Origin: Flavobacteriaceae bacterium UBA3611
GTDB lineage: Bacteria > Bacteroidota > Bacteroidia > Flavobacteriales > Flavobacteriaceae
NCBI GenBank assembly: GCA_002375495.1
Contig: DFLU01000014.1
Span: 1-64,000, forward strand
Length of the DNA stretch: 64,000 bases
Reading direction: 5' to 3'
Positions 44,217 through 53,904 of the stretch are shown here, piece after piece (position 1 is the stretch's first letter; each line of letters opens with the position of its first letter). A program made the position numbers and the translations under genes. The notes under the pieces are model-generated. The model saw only the letters and a list, made by a program, of their open reading frames with translations. It ran no database searches and was not told where the DNA came from.

Positions 44217-45310
44217 TTCAATAATTTTTCAACTTCATCAACAATAGCTATTGCCGCCTTCGGCTTTGCTAATTTTTTTATGTTTTCTGAAAGTTTCTTT
44301 TGTTTTTTTTCGTCTTGTAACAACGTTTGTATCACTTGCTGAAACCTCTCATCTGCCTCATTCTCCCGGAGTAAAATCGCTGCATTTTTTTCTGAAATTG
44401 AAAGCGCATTCTTCGTTTGGTGATCTTCGGAAACATTAGGCGACGGAATGAACACCACGGGCTTCCCTACCAAACATAGTTCTGAAACAGACAAGGCACC
44501 AGCTCTCGAAACCACTACATCTGCTGCTGCATACGCTAAGTCCATTTTATTCAAAAATGCATGTACCTGAATTTCTTTTCCAGATGTGTGGAGGTATTGT
44601 TCTTCATACAATTTTCCACACTGCCAGATCACTTGGATGTTTTCAGCAATAAAATAATCGAGTGTTGCGTTTACCAATTGATTTATTTTTCTGGCACCCA
44701 AACTTCCACCCAAAACCAAGAGCGTCTTTCGCGACGGGTCTAGCTTAAAAAATGCCTTTGCCTCTTTTTCTTTGCTTGTAATTTCCAGTAAATCTTGACG
44801 CACAGGATTCCCTGTGAGCACAATCTTTTCCGAAGGAAAAAATCGCTCCATCCCCTCATAGGCAGTACAAATGGTGTCAACCGATTTGCCCAACCATTTA
44901 TTGGTAATTCCCGCATGGCTATTTTGCTCCTGAATTAAGCACGGAACACCTTTTCCAGAAGCCACTTTCAACAATGGGGCACTGGCATAACCACCCGTAC
45001 CAATGGCTGCATGGGGCTTAAACTTTCTAACAATTCTTCTTGATTTCAACAAACTGGAAACGAGCTTAAAAGGAAACAATAAATTTTTCGCACTCAGACT
45101 ACGTTGCAAGCCTGAAATCCACAATCCGATAATCGCATACCCTGCTTGCGGCACTTTTTCCATTTCCATTCGGTCACTAGCCCCCACAAAGAGAAATTCT
45201 GCATTGGGATAACGCAATTTCAATTCGTTGGCAATAGCAATAGCCGGATAGATATGCCCTCCCGTGCCACCTCCACTAATGATAAACCGATATGTATTAC
45301 TTTTTTCGAT
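44207..45310 (-). CDS. murG: MurG glycosyltransferase (lipid II synthase)
   Basis: Adds GlcNAc to lipid I at the inner membrane to make lipid II. Family motifs: ISGGGTGGHIYPAIAIANEL, IGTGGYASAP, LVLGGSLGARKINQL, SRAGALSVSEL and PSPNVSEDHQTKNA. The first ATG or TTG in frame (45223) lies after the essential GGGTGGH loop, so the true start must be upstream. There is no ATG, GTG or TTG between that loop and the ftsW stop at 45323-45325. ATC at 45310 gives a normal-length protein and is my tentative choice. The upstream codons GTA GAT AAC AAT are in frame with ftsW, separated only by its TAA. Confidence 0.85.
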   Translation of the reverse strand: MEKSNTYRFIISGGGTGGHIYPAIAIANELKLRYPNAEFLFVGASDRMEMEKVPQAGYAIIGLWISGLQRSLSAKNLLFPFKLVSSLLKSRRIVRKFKPHAAIGTGGYASAPLLKVASGKGVPCLIQEQNSHAGITNKWLGKSVDTICTAYEGMERFFPSEKIVLTGNPVRQDLLEITSKEKEAKAFFKLDPSRKTLLVLGGSLGARKINQLVNATLDYFIAENIQVIWQCGKLYEEQYLHTSGKEIQVHAFLNKMDLAYAAADVVVSRAGALSVSELCLVGKPVVFIPSPNVSEDHQTKNALSISEKNAAILLRENEADERFQQVIQTLLQDEKKQKKLSENIKKLAKPKAAIAIVDEVEKLLNPT

Positions 45311-45322
45311 ATTGTTATCTAC

Positions 45323-46525
45323 TTAAATCGTTTCGCTCAAAATATCTAATGGGTTCTCTACGAGTTCGCCCGATTCATTTTCCTTTTTCTGAATTTCCCG
45401 TTTTGCCGCTACACTCAATACCATCCCTAATGCTAGACAGGTCATCCAAATACTGGTACCACCACTACTTATGAGCGGCAAAGTCTGTCCCGTTACTGGG
45501 AATAATTCTACAGCCACCGCCATATTAATGAGCGCCTGAAATACAATGGGCAAGCCTACTCCCACCACCAGTAATTTTCCGAAGAGGGTACTCGATTTGT
45601 GTGCTACTATCACTAGCCTAAATAAAAGGGCCAGATATAAAAACATTAAGAACAGCGCCCCCACAATACCGAACTCTTCAACGATAATGGCATAAATAAA
45701 GTCTGATGACGATTGCGGCAAGAAATTTTTCTGGACACTCTTTCCCGGTCCTAATCCGGTCACACCACCAGATGCAATGGCAATTTTGGCTATCTCGATC
45801 TGGTAATCGCCTTCGGTATCTTCTTTATCGGTAAAGTTTTCAACACGGCTTATCCACGTGTCTACACGATTGCTAAATGCACCCGGAAAAGCCATAGCTG
45901 TAAGAATAAACAGCGCTAAAACAACCAATCCTGTACCGAGAATAATGAATAAGTAGCGCAACGGGTACCCCCCAACAAACACCAAAACCACCACCATCGC
46001 AAAAATAATTGCTGTTGTTGAAAAATTAGCTGGTAAAATAAGCGCCAACACTATAAAAACTGGGAGCCACAAAGGCAACAGCGTTTCTTTAAAGGTGATT
46101 ACCTTATCTTTAATTCTTGTTAGATAACGCGCCACATAGGTGAGTAAAACCACTGCCGCTAGTGTAGAGGTCTGAAAGGTCACGCCCACAAAAGGCACCC
46201 GTATCCACCTGCTAGCATTGGCGCCATCTATAGTATTGCCTTGAGCCATGGTGAAAATGAGTAAGAGCACTACAATTGGCAACCCAATAATAGAAAGCCC
46301 CTTAAAGTAGTGGTACGGAATTTTATGCACTCCATATAAAATAGCAAAGCCTAACAACAGGTGCGCCAAGTGCTTTAATAAAAACTTGAAGGTATTGCCA
46401 TCGCCGTACATGTAGGCCAAGTTACTACTGGCACTATACACGGGCAAGAACGAGAACAGCGCCAACAACCCAGCTACTGCCCAAATGGCTTTGTCTCCTT
46501 GTATGTTTTTAAAAAGTTGTTTCAT
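45323..46525 (-). CDS. ftsW: Cell division lipid II polymerase FtsW
   Basis: A SEDS-family membrane protein with about ten helices; with FtsI it polymerises septal peptidoglycan. Motifs: the loop segment GVTGLGPGKSVQKNFLPQSSSDFIYAIIVEEFGIVGAL and the C-terminal LPLISSGGTSIWMTCLALGMVLSVA. The ATG at 46525 (MKQLFKNIQGD) fits better than 46534. Its single TAA stop is in the same frame as murG, with no spacer. Confidence 0.94.
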   Translation of the reverse strand: MKQLFKNIQGDKAIWAVAGLLALFSFLPVYSASSNLAYMYGDGNTFKFLLKHLAHLLLGFAILYGVHKIPYHYFKGLSIIGLPIVVLLLIFTMAQGNTIDGANASRWIRVPFVGVTFQTSTLAAVVLLTYVARYLTRIKDKVITFKETLLPLWLPVFIVLALILPANFSTTAIIFAMVVVLVFVGGYPLRYLFIILGTGLVVLALFILTAMAFPGAFSNRVDTWISRVENFTDKEDTEGDYQIEIAKIAIASGGVTGLGPGKSVQKNFLPQSSSDFIYAIIVEEFGIVGALFLMFLYLALLFRLVIVAHKSSTLFGKLLVVGVGLPIVFQALINMAVAVELFPVTGQTLPLISSGGTSIWMTCLALGMVLSVAAKREIQKKENESGELVENPLDILSETI

Positions 46526-46537
46526 GTAACCCAATTT

Positions 46538-47875
46538 CTATAAATGGCGTACAGCTTCTTTAAATTGGCGCCCTCTATCTTCGTAATTTTTAAACAAGTC
46601 GAAACTCGCACAACACGGACTCAACAACACGGTGTCATTGCGTTCGGCAATTTTGTATGCCACTTTAACAGCTTCTTCCATACCAGCCGTTTCTACCATC
46701 AAATCGACGATGTTGCCAAAGGCCTTTTTTATTTTTTCGTTGTCTACGCCTAAACAGATGATCGCTTTTACCTTTTCATTCACCAACGGAAGTAATTCTT
46801 CGTAATTATTTCCTTTATCTACACCCCCAACAATCCACACAGTAGGCGATTCCATGCTATCTAGCGCATAAAATGTAGCATTTACATTAGTCGCTTTGCT
46901 ATCGTTGATGTACATCACGTTGTTTATTTTGAGCACTTTTTCTAAGCGGTGCTCCACCCCTTGGAAGCGCTCTAGGCTCTCGCGGATAGTCGCTTTTCTA
47001 ATTTTTAGTAATCCAGCCACAGTGCTTGCCGCCATTGCGTTTTTAACATTGTGCTGTCCTTGTAATCCGAGTGATGCGATTGGCATAATTTGTTTGGTGT
47101 TATGTAAGGTTATTATTATTTCGTTGTTTTTTAAATAGGCGCCTTCTGCGACTTCTCTCTGAAGCGAAAAAGGCAATTTTTTTGCTTTTATTTCATGGTT
47201 CTGCAACCACTTTTCTATTTCTGGATCGTCCCCGTCATAAATGAAATAATCATCTTGGGTCTGATTCATGGTGATTCTAAATTTCGAATCGATATACTTT
47301 TCGTACTTATATTCATAGCGATCTAAATGATCGGGACTTAGGTTTGTCAATACAGCAATGTGCGGTGCAAACGTTTTAATGCCGTCTAGCTGAAAACTGC
47401 TTATCTCCAGCACAAAATGGTCGTATGCTTCCGAAGCCACTTGCTCGGCAAAACTCTTACCGATATTTCCTCCCAGCGCTACATTCAAATCGTTTTTCAA
47501 CAATTCATAGGTAAGTGTTGCTGTTGTGGTCTTTCCGTTGCTTCCGGTAATCCCAACAATGGTCGCGTCTGTAAATTGTGCCGCAAATTCCATTTCAGAA
47601 ATCACAGGAATCTTAGCGTCCAATAACTTCTTAACAATGGGGGCTGTTTCAGGTATACCCGGACTCTTCATCACTACATTCGCATTGCGTAGTTTAGCCT
47701 CAGTATGCCCTCCTTCTTCCCAATCTATTCCATGTTGTATAAGAACTTGTTTGTATGCCTCTTTTATTTTTCCGAAGTCTGAGACAAAGACTTCAAACCC
47801 TTTTTGTTTTCCTAAAATGGCCGTTCCAACGCCGCTTTCTCCTCCTCCCAATATGACCAGTCTATCTTTTTTCAT
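46538..47875 (-). CDS. murD: UDP-N-acetylmuramoyl-L-alanine-D-glutamate ligase
   Basis: Adds D-Glu to UDP-MurNAc-L-Ala. Motifs: RLVILGGGESGVGTAILGKQKG at the N-terminal Rossmann domain, ATP loop VGITGSNGKTTTATL, the HLDRYEYKYEKY segment and INDSKATN; LLSPCCASFDLFKNYEDRG is the family end. ATG at 47875 matches homologues; 47881 is also possible. It is 12 bases from ftsW. Confidence 0.96.
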   Translation of the reverse strand: MKKDRLVILGGGESGVGTAILGKQKGFEVFVSDFGKIKEAYKQVLIQHGIDWEEGGHTEAKLRNANVVMKSPGIPETAPIVKKLLDAKIPVISEMEFAAQFTDATIVGITGSNGKTTTATLTYELLKNDLNVALGGNIGKSFAEQVASEAYDHFVLEISSFQLDGIKTFAPHIAVLTNLSPDHLDRYEYKYEKYIDSKFRITMNQTQDDYFIYDGDDPEIEKWLQNHEIKAKKLPFSLQREVAEGAYLKNNEIIITLHNTKQIMPIASLGLQGQHNVKNAMAASTVAGLLKIRKATIRESLERFQGVEHRLEKVLKINNVMYINDSKATNVNATFYALDSMESPTVWIVGGVDKGNNYEELLPLVNEKVKAIICLGVDNEKIKKAFGNIVDLMVETAGMEEAVKVAYKIAERNDTVLLSPCCASFDLFKNYEDRGRQFKEAVRHL

Positions 47876-47921
47876 TTTCACTACAACCCTACTTCCTCGC
47901 TCGAACGCGACTCCATGAGGT

Positions 47922-49154
47922 TTATCTAATTTTTAATGTAACTACTGTCAGAATTGCCAGAAAAATCCCGACAATCCAAAATCGAGTAACAATTTTACTT
48001 TCATGAAATCCTTTTACCTGATAATGGTGGTGCAGTGGCGACATCCTAAATATTCTTCTGCCTTCACCATATTTTTTTCGTGTGTATTTAAACCAGCTTA
48101 CCTGCATGACTACGGAAATATTCTCCATCAAGAAAATTCCGCACAACAAGGGTATCAGTAATTCTTTTCTGATGATTATGGCGATTACTGCGATGATCCC
48201 TCCAATTGTCAAACTTCCCGTATCTCCCATAAATACTTGTGCCGGATAGGCATTGTACCACAAAAATCCGATGAGCGCACCCACGAAAGCGGTGATAAAT
48301 ATGGTGACCTCTCCGGTATTGGGGATGTACATCACATTCAAGTAATCTGCAAAAACCGCATTCCCCGAAACCCAAGCAAAGAGCGCCAAGGTAACCGCGA
48401 CGATTGCCGAAGAGCCCGCTGCCAAACCATCAATACCATCTGTGAGGTTTGCACCGTTTGAAACAGCCGTAATAATGAAAATCACAATAGGGATAAAAAT
48501 GAGCCAAACATAATCTTTGGCATTCTCGCCGGCCCAATTTATAAGCGTTTCGTAGTTAAATTCATTTTGCTTTACAAAAGGAATGGTAGTTTGCAAGGAG
48601 CGTTCTTCCTCATAAAATTCTATAGGCGAATTTTGAGTAATTTCCTCCTGTCCATTAACTGGGTTTACTTTTTCACGTTTAATCGTAACATCAGGATGAA
48701 AAAACATCACCGCTCCAACAAAAACACCCAGTCCTACTTGCCCGATAATTTTAAATTTTCCGGGCAAACCTGCTTTATCTTTTTTAAATTTCTTGAGGTA
48801 ATCGTCTAAAAAACCAATAGCGCCCATCCAAAGAGTCGTGACAATCAGCATGATCACATAAATATTCTCCAACTTTGCAAACAACAAAACCGGCACTAGC
48901 GTAGCGAGAATAATGATGAGTCCACCCATAGTTGGTGTACCCGCCTTTTCATTTTGGCCTTCCAACCCTAAATCACGAATTTGCTCACCCATTTGCTTGC
49001 GCTGTAAGATGCGGATGATTTTTTTTCCGAAAATAGTAGCGATTACCAACGAAAAAATAATTGCCAGAGCCGCGCGGAAGGTGATAAAACCAAATAGACT
49101 TGCTCCTGGCAACTGATAATTTTTTTCTAAGAATTCGAATAAATAATACAGCAT
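47922..49154 (-). CDS. mraY: Phospho-MurNAc-pentapeptide transferase
   Basis: A ten-helix inner-membrane enzyme that moves phospho-MurNAc-pentapeptide to undecaprenyl phosphate to give lipid I. Signature regions: KAGTPTMGGLIII, the Asp-rich GAIGFLDDYLKK, NLTDGIDGLAAGSS, the NAYPAQVFMGDTGSL loop and PLHHHYQVKGFHE. Length (410) is normal for Bacteroidota, where a long periplasmic insert occurs after the fourth helix. It starts 1 base after murE. Confidence 0.97.
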   Translation of the reverse strand: MLYYLFEFLEKNYQLPGASLFGFITFRAALAIIFSLVIATIFGKKIIRILQRKQMGEQIRDLGLEGQNEKAGTPTMGGLIIILATLVPVLLFAKLENIYVIMLIVTTLWMGAIGFLDDYLKKFKKDKAGLPGKFKIIGQVGLGVFVGAVMFFHPDVTIKREKVNPVNGQEEITQNSPIEFYEEERSLQTTIPFVKQNEFNYETLINWAGENAKDYVWLIFIPIVIFIITAVSNGANLTDGIDGLAAGSSAIVAVTLALFAWVSGNAVFADYLNVMYIPNTGEVTIFITAFVGALIGFLWYNAYPAQVFMGDTGSLTIGGIIAVIAIIIRKELLIPLLCGIFLMENISVVMQVSWFKYTRKKYGEGRRIFRMSPLHHHYQVKGFHESKIVTRFWIVGIFLAILTVVTLKIR

Positions 49155-49155
49155 C

Positions 49156-50622
49156 TTATTTTTTTAGGGCGGTTAGTAGTTCGTTTACAATTTTGAAATC
49201 ATCAAAATCGGTGCGTTCTCCATTAATTTCTTGGTATGTTTCATGGCCTTTTCCCGCCACAAGAATGATATCGTTCTGCTTTGCCATTTGGCAAGCAGTT
49301 TTTATGGCGTTTCTCCTATTCGTTATTGAAACTATTTTTTTGAAATGCTCTGGGGGGACTCCAGCTTCCATCTGTTCGATGATTTTCTCAGGATCTTCGG
49401 TACGCGGATTGTCACTGGTAAAGATTACCTGCGTACTTAATTGGGCTGCGATTTTTGCCATTTTAGGTCGCTTAGCAGCATCCCGGTCACCTCCACATCC
49501 CACCACAGTGATTAACTCTTCATTGCCCGTGCGTATCGAATTGATGGTTTCTAACACATTTTTTAAAGCGTCTGGTGTATGTGCATAATCTACAATCGAT
49601 GTGATTTTCTCTTCTTCTGAAATGCTAAACTGGAATCGGCCGTCTACACTTTCTAAGGTGCTGAGTAGCTGCAAAGTTTCCATTTGTTCGAGCCCCAGGA
49701 GTTCTGCTGTTGCATAAATCGCTAAGAGATTGTAGGCATTGAAATTTCCGATAAGGCGCACCCAAAGTTCATTACCATTCATTTTTAGCAATAAGCCCGT
49801 GAATTGGTTCTCAAGTATTTGTGCCTTATAGTCGGCATGCGACTTTAACGCATAGGTGTATTTTTTTGCCAGTGTATTCTGTAGCATCACCCCACCATTT
49901 TTATCGTCTGTATTTACCAAGGCAAAAGCAGTTTTTGGCAACTGATCGAAAAATGTCTTCTTTACATCACGATACTCTTTAAAATCTTTGTGATAGTCGA
50001 GGTGGTCGTGACTTAAATTGGTAAAAATACCTCCTGTAAAATGGAGCCCTTCAGTTCTTTTTTGGTGAATCCCGTGGCTGCTCACTTCCATAAAACAAAA
50101 CGCAACTCCGGCTTCGACCATTTCAGTTAAATGCTTATTAATGGTAATGCTATCTGGTGTGGTATGCGTAGCTTTTAATTCAGAAGTACCAATCATTATT
50201 TTTACCGTAGAAAGCAATCCGCATTCAAATCCAGCCGCAGTAAACAGGTTATACAGTAAGGTAGCGATAGTCGTTTTGCCATTTGTACCTGTAACACCTA
50301 TCAGTTTTAGGTTTTCTGACGGATTTCCGTAGAAATTTGCCGCCATGATAGCCATTGCCTGTTGGCTATCGGAAACTTGTACATAGGTCACCCCATTCAC
50401 CAATTGTTCGGGCATTGCCTCGCAAACTACTGCGATGGCACCGTTGTCTACCGCCTTTTTAATAAATTCATGACCATCACTAACTGTTCCGCGTATGGCA
50501 ATAAACACATCGTCTAATCCTACCTTTCTACTATCAAAATGCAGATCGCGAATGGCCACGGCAGTGTTGCCCACTACTTTTTCGAGGGTGACTTTATACA
50601 ATATGTCGCGTAGTACAATCAA
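49156..50622 (-). CDS. murE: UDP-MurNAc-tripeptide ligase (meso-diaminopimelate type)
   Basis: Adds the third amino acid of the stem peptide. The ATP loop is VTGTNGKTTIATL and the DNPRTEDP motif is the one that selects meso-diaminopimelate instead of lysine, so the wall is probably DAP-type. The start is TTG at 50622, which overlaps the ftsI stop within TTGA; no ATG fits. Also seen: FHDLxFDSRKVxxxDVFIAI and MEVSSHGIHQKR. Confidence 0.96.
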   Translation of the reverse strand: MIVLRDILYKVTLEKVVGNTAVAIRDLHFDSRKVGLDDVFIAIRGTVSDGHEFIKKAVDNGAIAVVCEAMPEQLVNGVTYVQVSDSQQAMAIMAANFYGNPSENLKLIGVTGTNGKTTIATLLYNLFTAAGFECGLLSTVKIMIGTSELKATHTTPDSITINKHLTEMVEAGVAFCFMEVSSHGIHQKRTEGLHFTGGIFTNLSHDHLDYHKDFKEYRDVKKTFFDQLPKTAFALVNTDDKNGGVMLQNTLAKKYTYALKSHADYKAQILENQFTGLLLKMNGNELWVRLIGNFNAYNLLAIYATAELLGLEQMETLQLLSTLESVDGRFQFSISEEEKITSIVDYAHTPDALKNVLETINSIRTGNEELITVVGCGGDRDAAKRPKMAKIAAQLSTQVIFTSDNPRTEDPEKIIEQMEAGVPPEHFKKIVSITNRRNAIKTACQMAKQNDIILVAGKGHETYQEINGERTDFDDFKIVNELLTALKK

Positions 50623-52622
50623 GATAATGTGAGTATGATGGTTTGTCCTTTTTTAATGGTTTCTCCAGAAGGAATTGATTGATTGGTTACCGTACCATTT
50701 CCTTGAATTTTTACTTTTAAGCCGAAATTTTCTAGCAGTGACACGGCGTCCATTCCGGCCATACCTTGTACGTTGGGTACTTTTTTCTTAGCATTTTGAA
50801 CCTTGGCGTAATAGGTTTCATAATCTTTCTGAACACTCGCATCTACCTGGTCAACATTAGCTACCTGAGCCTTCAGTGGTGAATCGGTAAAGATTTTTTG
50901 GGCAATTCGTTTAAAAACAGGACCCGTAACATCGGCTCCGTAATATCCTTTTTGGGTACTTGGTTTATGAATCACCACGATGCATGAGTACTTCGGATTG
51001 TCTGCGGGGAAATAACCCGCAAAAGACGAAACATACTTTCTATCTTTGTTCCATTCAACAATATTTGCATATTCGGTTCGGGCCGTCCCAGTTTTTCCAG
51101 CCATTGAAAAATTTTCAGAGTACAGACTTTTCCCAGTACCACGCTTAACAATGTTCTTGAGAATATCCTGCATTTTGTTTATGGTAGTTTCCGAAGCAAT
51201 TTGTTCGTGTAACACTTCAGTTTCGAAGGTTTCAACCTTTTGGTTCCAAGACCTAATTTCTTTTATAAAATGTGGTTTTACCATGGTGCCATTATTCGCG
51301 ATGGCATTGTAAAAAGTGAGGATTTGCAATGGTGTCATTTCCAAATTGTATCCATAGGCGATAGACGGCAAGGCATTTCTACTCCAATTCACAGCACCTT
51401 TTTCGGGTATATCGGGAGCCCCTTCTCCTTTTATAGGAATTCCAATTTTATCTCCCAGCCCCCACGCCTTCACTTGACTTGTGAATTTTTCAGGGTTGTT
51501 TTTATAAGCGTCATCTATCAATCTCGCAAACCCAATATTTGATGAAACCTCTAAAGCGCGTGCTGCTGAAATCTTTCCGAAACCACCCCGTCTAGAATCA
51601 GAAATAGTTCTTCCATATATTCGAAACTTTCCTTCTTTAGTATCTACCACCGTAGCGGTATCAATCACTTGATGCTCTAGTGCGACCGTCATTGCGACTG
51701 TTTTGAATGTAGAACCAGGTTCGGTGCTTTCACCAACCGCATAATTGAGACGCTCGTAATAACCGCCATTTTTACTTTTTCCGAGGTTTGAGACTGCTTT
51801 TATTTCGCCTGTAGCCACCTCCATCACAATCACACAGCCGTGATCTGCTTCGTAAATTTCCAATTGTTTTAGTAAGGCATGATGAGCAATATCCTGCATG
51901 TTCACATTAATGGTAGAGACAATATCATACCCGTCTTGAGGCTCAACTTCATTCTCATCGTACACAGGTTTCCATTGGCCTTTAGCAATTTTCTGCTTTA
52001 AACGCTTTCCTGATTTTCCTTTTAAGCTAGCATCAAAAGCCCCTTCCAACCCTACGATATAACGTCCCGGATTCGCATAGTCTTCATGACCTACCAAACG
52101 GGCACCTATTTTCCCCATGGGATGCTCACGCACCGTTTTCTGCTTTACGATGATTCCACCTTTATAAGGTCCTTTTCTGAAAAGCGGCATCTGTTTTAGG
52201 GTGACATAGTCTGAATACCCCAAATCTTTTGCCACTGGCAGATATCTATTTTTATTGGAACGCGCCTTCCGGAATCGGTTTTGGTAATAGGAAGGCGTCT
52301 TACCGAGAAGTTTGCTAAGTTCTTTAGACAGTGGCACGAGATGCTCCTTGAAATCTTCTGATGACACCGTAACCGCATCGAACCAAATATCGTATTTGGG
52401 CACCGAGCTTGCCAAAAGGCTACCATCGTCTGCATAAATGTTCCCCCGATTTGCCGGAATGATAAAATTATTGGTTGTTTTTTTTAGTGCAAGTTCGCGG
52501 TATTTATCGCCTTCCACAAATTGGATATCGGCTAACTTCACAGCAATTAGAAGCGCAAAGAGAAACATACCTCCGGCGACAAAATACAAGCGGTTTAATA
52601 TGTTCTTTTCAGCTATGGGCAC
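50619..52622 (-). CDS. ftsI: Septal peptidoglycan transpeptidase FtsI (PBP3) with PASTA domain
   Basis: A class B penicillin-binding protein: N-terminal membrane helix (YFVAGGMFLFALLIAVKLAD), a dimerisation part, and a transpeptidase domain with GSTFK (SxxK), SSNIG (SxN) and KTGTA. The last 60 residues (KKVPNVQGMAGMDAVSLLENFGLKVKIQG) are a PASTA domain. It crosslinks septal peptidoglycan together with FtsW. It starts 4 bases after ftsL. Confidence 0.96.
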   Translation of the reverse strand: MPIAEKNILNRLYFVAGGMFLFALLIAVKLADIQFVEGDKYRELALKKTTNNFIIPANRGNIYADDGSLLASSVPKYDIWFDAVTVSSEDFKEHLVPLSKELSKLLGKTPSYYQNRFRKARSNKNRYLPVAKDLGYSDYVTLKQMPLFRKGPYKGGIIVKQKTVREHPMGKIGARLVGHEDYANPGRYIVGLEGAFDASLKGKSGKRLKQKIAKGQWKPVYDENEVEPQDGYDIVSTINVNMQDIAHHALLKQLEIYEADHGCVIVMEVATGEIKAVSNLGKSKNGGYYERLNYAVGESTEPGSTFKTVAMTVALEHQVIDTATVVDTKEGKFRIYGRTISDSRRGGFGKISAARALEVSSNIGFARLIDDAYKNNPEKFTSQVKAWGLGDKIGIPIKGEGAPDIPEKGAVNWSRNALPSIAYGYNLEMTPLQILTFYNAIANNGTMVKPHFIKEIRSWNQKVETFETEVLHEQIASETTINKMQDILKNIVKRGTGKSLYSENFSMAGKTGTARTEYANIVEWNKDRKYVSSFAGYFPADNPKYSCIVVIHKPSTQKGYYGADVTGPVFKRIAQKIFTDSPLKAQVANVDQVDASVQKDYETYYAKVQNAKKKVPNVQGMAGMDAVSLLENFGLKVKIQGNGTVTNQSIPSGETIKKGQTIILTLS

Positions 52623-52626
52623 CGCG

Positions 52627-52944
52627 CTACTGTTTTTTGGTTATTATTATTTGCTGCGGGGGAGTTTCGCTGGGCTGCAAACCCCGCGCCGCCATGGCAG
52701 CCGTTATCTTACTTTCCATCTTGGTCTGTGTGACTCGTTTTCGCACATCCAGATATTCACTTTTCAATTCTTTTACTTGATTGCTGAGCTGTGCAATACG
52801 ATGCACTTTTTTATCGGCCGTATGGCTACTTCCAATCATAATGAGCGCCAAGAAACTCAGGAAAATGATAAAGCGCCAATTCTTGAGCGCGTCATCATTC
52901 ACAAGAAATTTGCCTTTTATGATGTTATAGATATTCTTCTTCAT
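52627..52944 (-). CDS. ftsL: FtsL-like cell division protein
   Basis: A 105-residue bitopic protein with a cytosolic N-terminus, one membrane helix (FIIFLSFLALIMIGSS) and a periplasmic coiled coil (VHRIAQLSNQVKELKSEYLDVRKRVTQ). Position between rsmH and ftsI and this shape fit FtsL, although direct sequence identity to enterobacterial FtsL is low. ATG at 52944 fits the coding potential; the longer frame (to 52989) reads through the repeat at 52955-52995. Confidence 0.85.
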   Translation of the reverse strand: MKKNIYNIIKGKFLVNDDALKNWRFIIFLSFLALIMIGSSHTADKKVHRIAQLSNQVKELKSEYLDVRKRVTQTKMESKITAAMAARGLQPSETPPQQIIITKKQ

Positions 52945-52954
52945 TATAATTTTT

Positions 52955-52995
52955 GGTCTCGATACAATCCCGAAATCTTTCGGGGTCACTCGGCC
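52955..52995. repeat. Flavobacterial palindromic repeat between rsmH and ftsL
   Basis: Contains GGTCTCGATACAATC, then CCCGAAATCTTTCGGG (a perfect 6 bp stem), then GTCACTCGGCC. It is of the small palindromic type scattered in flavobacterial genomes and sits just before ftsL. Confidence 0.65.
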
Positions 52996-53007
52996 ACCAT
53001 TGTTTTA

Positions 53008-53904
53008 TTATAGTTTCTCTGCGATTCGAAGCTTGGCACTTCGCGCTCTATTATTCTTTTTTATCTCTTCTTCGGAAGGGATGACAAACTTACCTACTGG
53101 CTTCAACGGCACTTCTACCCTACCAAACACATCGCGTTCTGGTTCTCCTTCAAACAGGCCATTTCGCATAAACCGTTTTACCAAACGATCTTCTAAGCTG
53201 TGATAGCTAATCAAGCTCAGCCTTCCGCCGGGCTCTAACACCTCCACGGTCTGCTCTAAAAATTCTTTTAAGGCGTCTAGTTCTTGGTTTACTTCAATAC
53301 GAATGGCTTGGTACACCTGCGCCAAAATCTTATTTTCTTTGTGCTTCGGAAGAAATCTTCCAAGCGCCTTTTTTAGTTGTTCGCTCGTGGTAATGCCGCC
53401 GTTTTTTCTTGCTTCCACAATTACTCTTGCCATACCGGCTGCAGTGCGCAATTCACCATATTGAAACAGTACGCTACGAAGCTTCGACTCCTCATACGAG
53501 TTTACTACGTCATAGGCAGAAAAAGCACTTTCTTGATTCATTCGCATATCCAAATCGGCTTCAAAACGAGTTGAAAATCCGCGCTCGGCCACATCAAATT
53601 GATGTGATGACACTCCAAAATCTCCCAAGATCCCGTCTACCTTTTTATAGCCATGAAAACGTAAGAAGCGCTTGAGAAATCTGAAATTTTCATTGATCAA
53701 TAAAAATCTCTGGTCGTCGATAGCATTCTCAAGCGCATCTGTATCTTGATCGAAGGCAATTAGCCTCCCGTTCTCATTCAATCTTTTTAGAATTTCTCGC
53801 GAATGACCGCCGCCGCCAAAAGTGACATCCACATATACCCCATCGGGGCGGATATTAAGTCCATCTACGGTTTCGGTCAGCAGGACCGGATTATGATAGT
53901 CCAT
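53008..53904 (-). CDS. rsmH: 16S rRNA (cytosine-1402-N4) methyltransferase
   Basis: Methylates C1402 of 16S rRNA. Family motifs: HNPVLLTETVDGL at the start, DVTFGGGGHSREIL as the AdoMet site, DQDTDAL, GILGDFGVSSHQFD and ISYHSLEDRLVKRFM. ATG at 53904 gives the usual start (MDYHNP). The coding region overlaps the mraZ end by 14 bases. Confidence 0.96.
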   Translation of the reverse strand: MDYHNPVLLTETVDGLNIRPDGVYVDVTFGGGGHSREILKRLNENGRLIAFDQDTDALENAIDDQRFLLINENFRFLKRFLRFHGYKKVDGILGDFGVSSHQFDVAERGFSTRFEADLDMRMNQESAFSAYDVVNSYEESKLRSVLFQYGELRTAAGMARVIVEARKNGGITTSEQLKKALGRFLPKHKENKILAQVYQAIRIEVNQELDALKEFLEQTVEVLEPGGRLSLISYHSLEDRLVKRFMRNGLFEGEPERDVFGRVEVPLKPVGKFVIPSEEEIKKNNRARSAKLRIAEKL

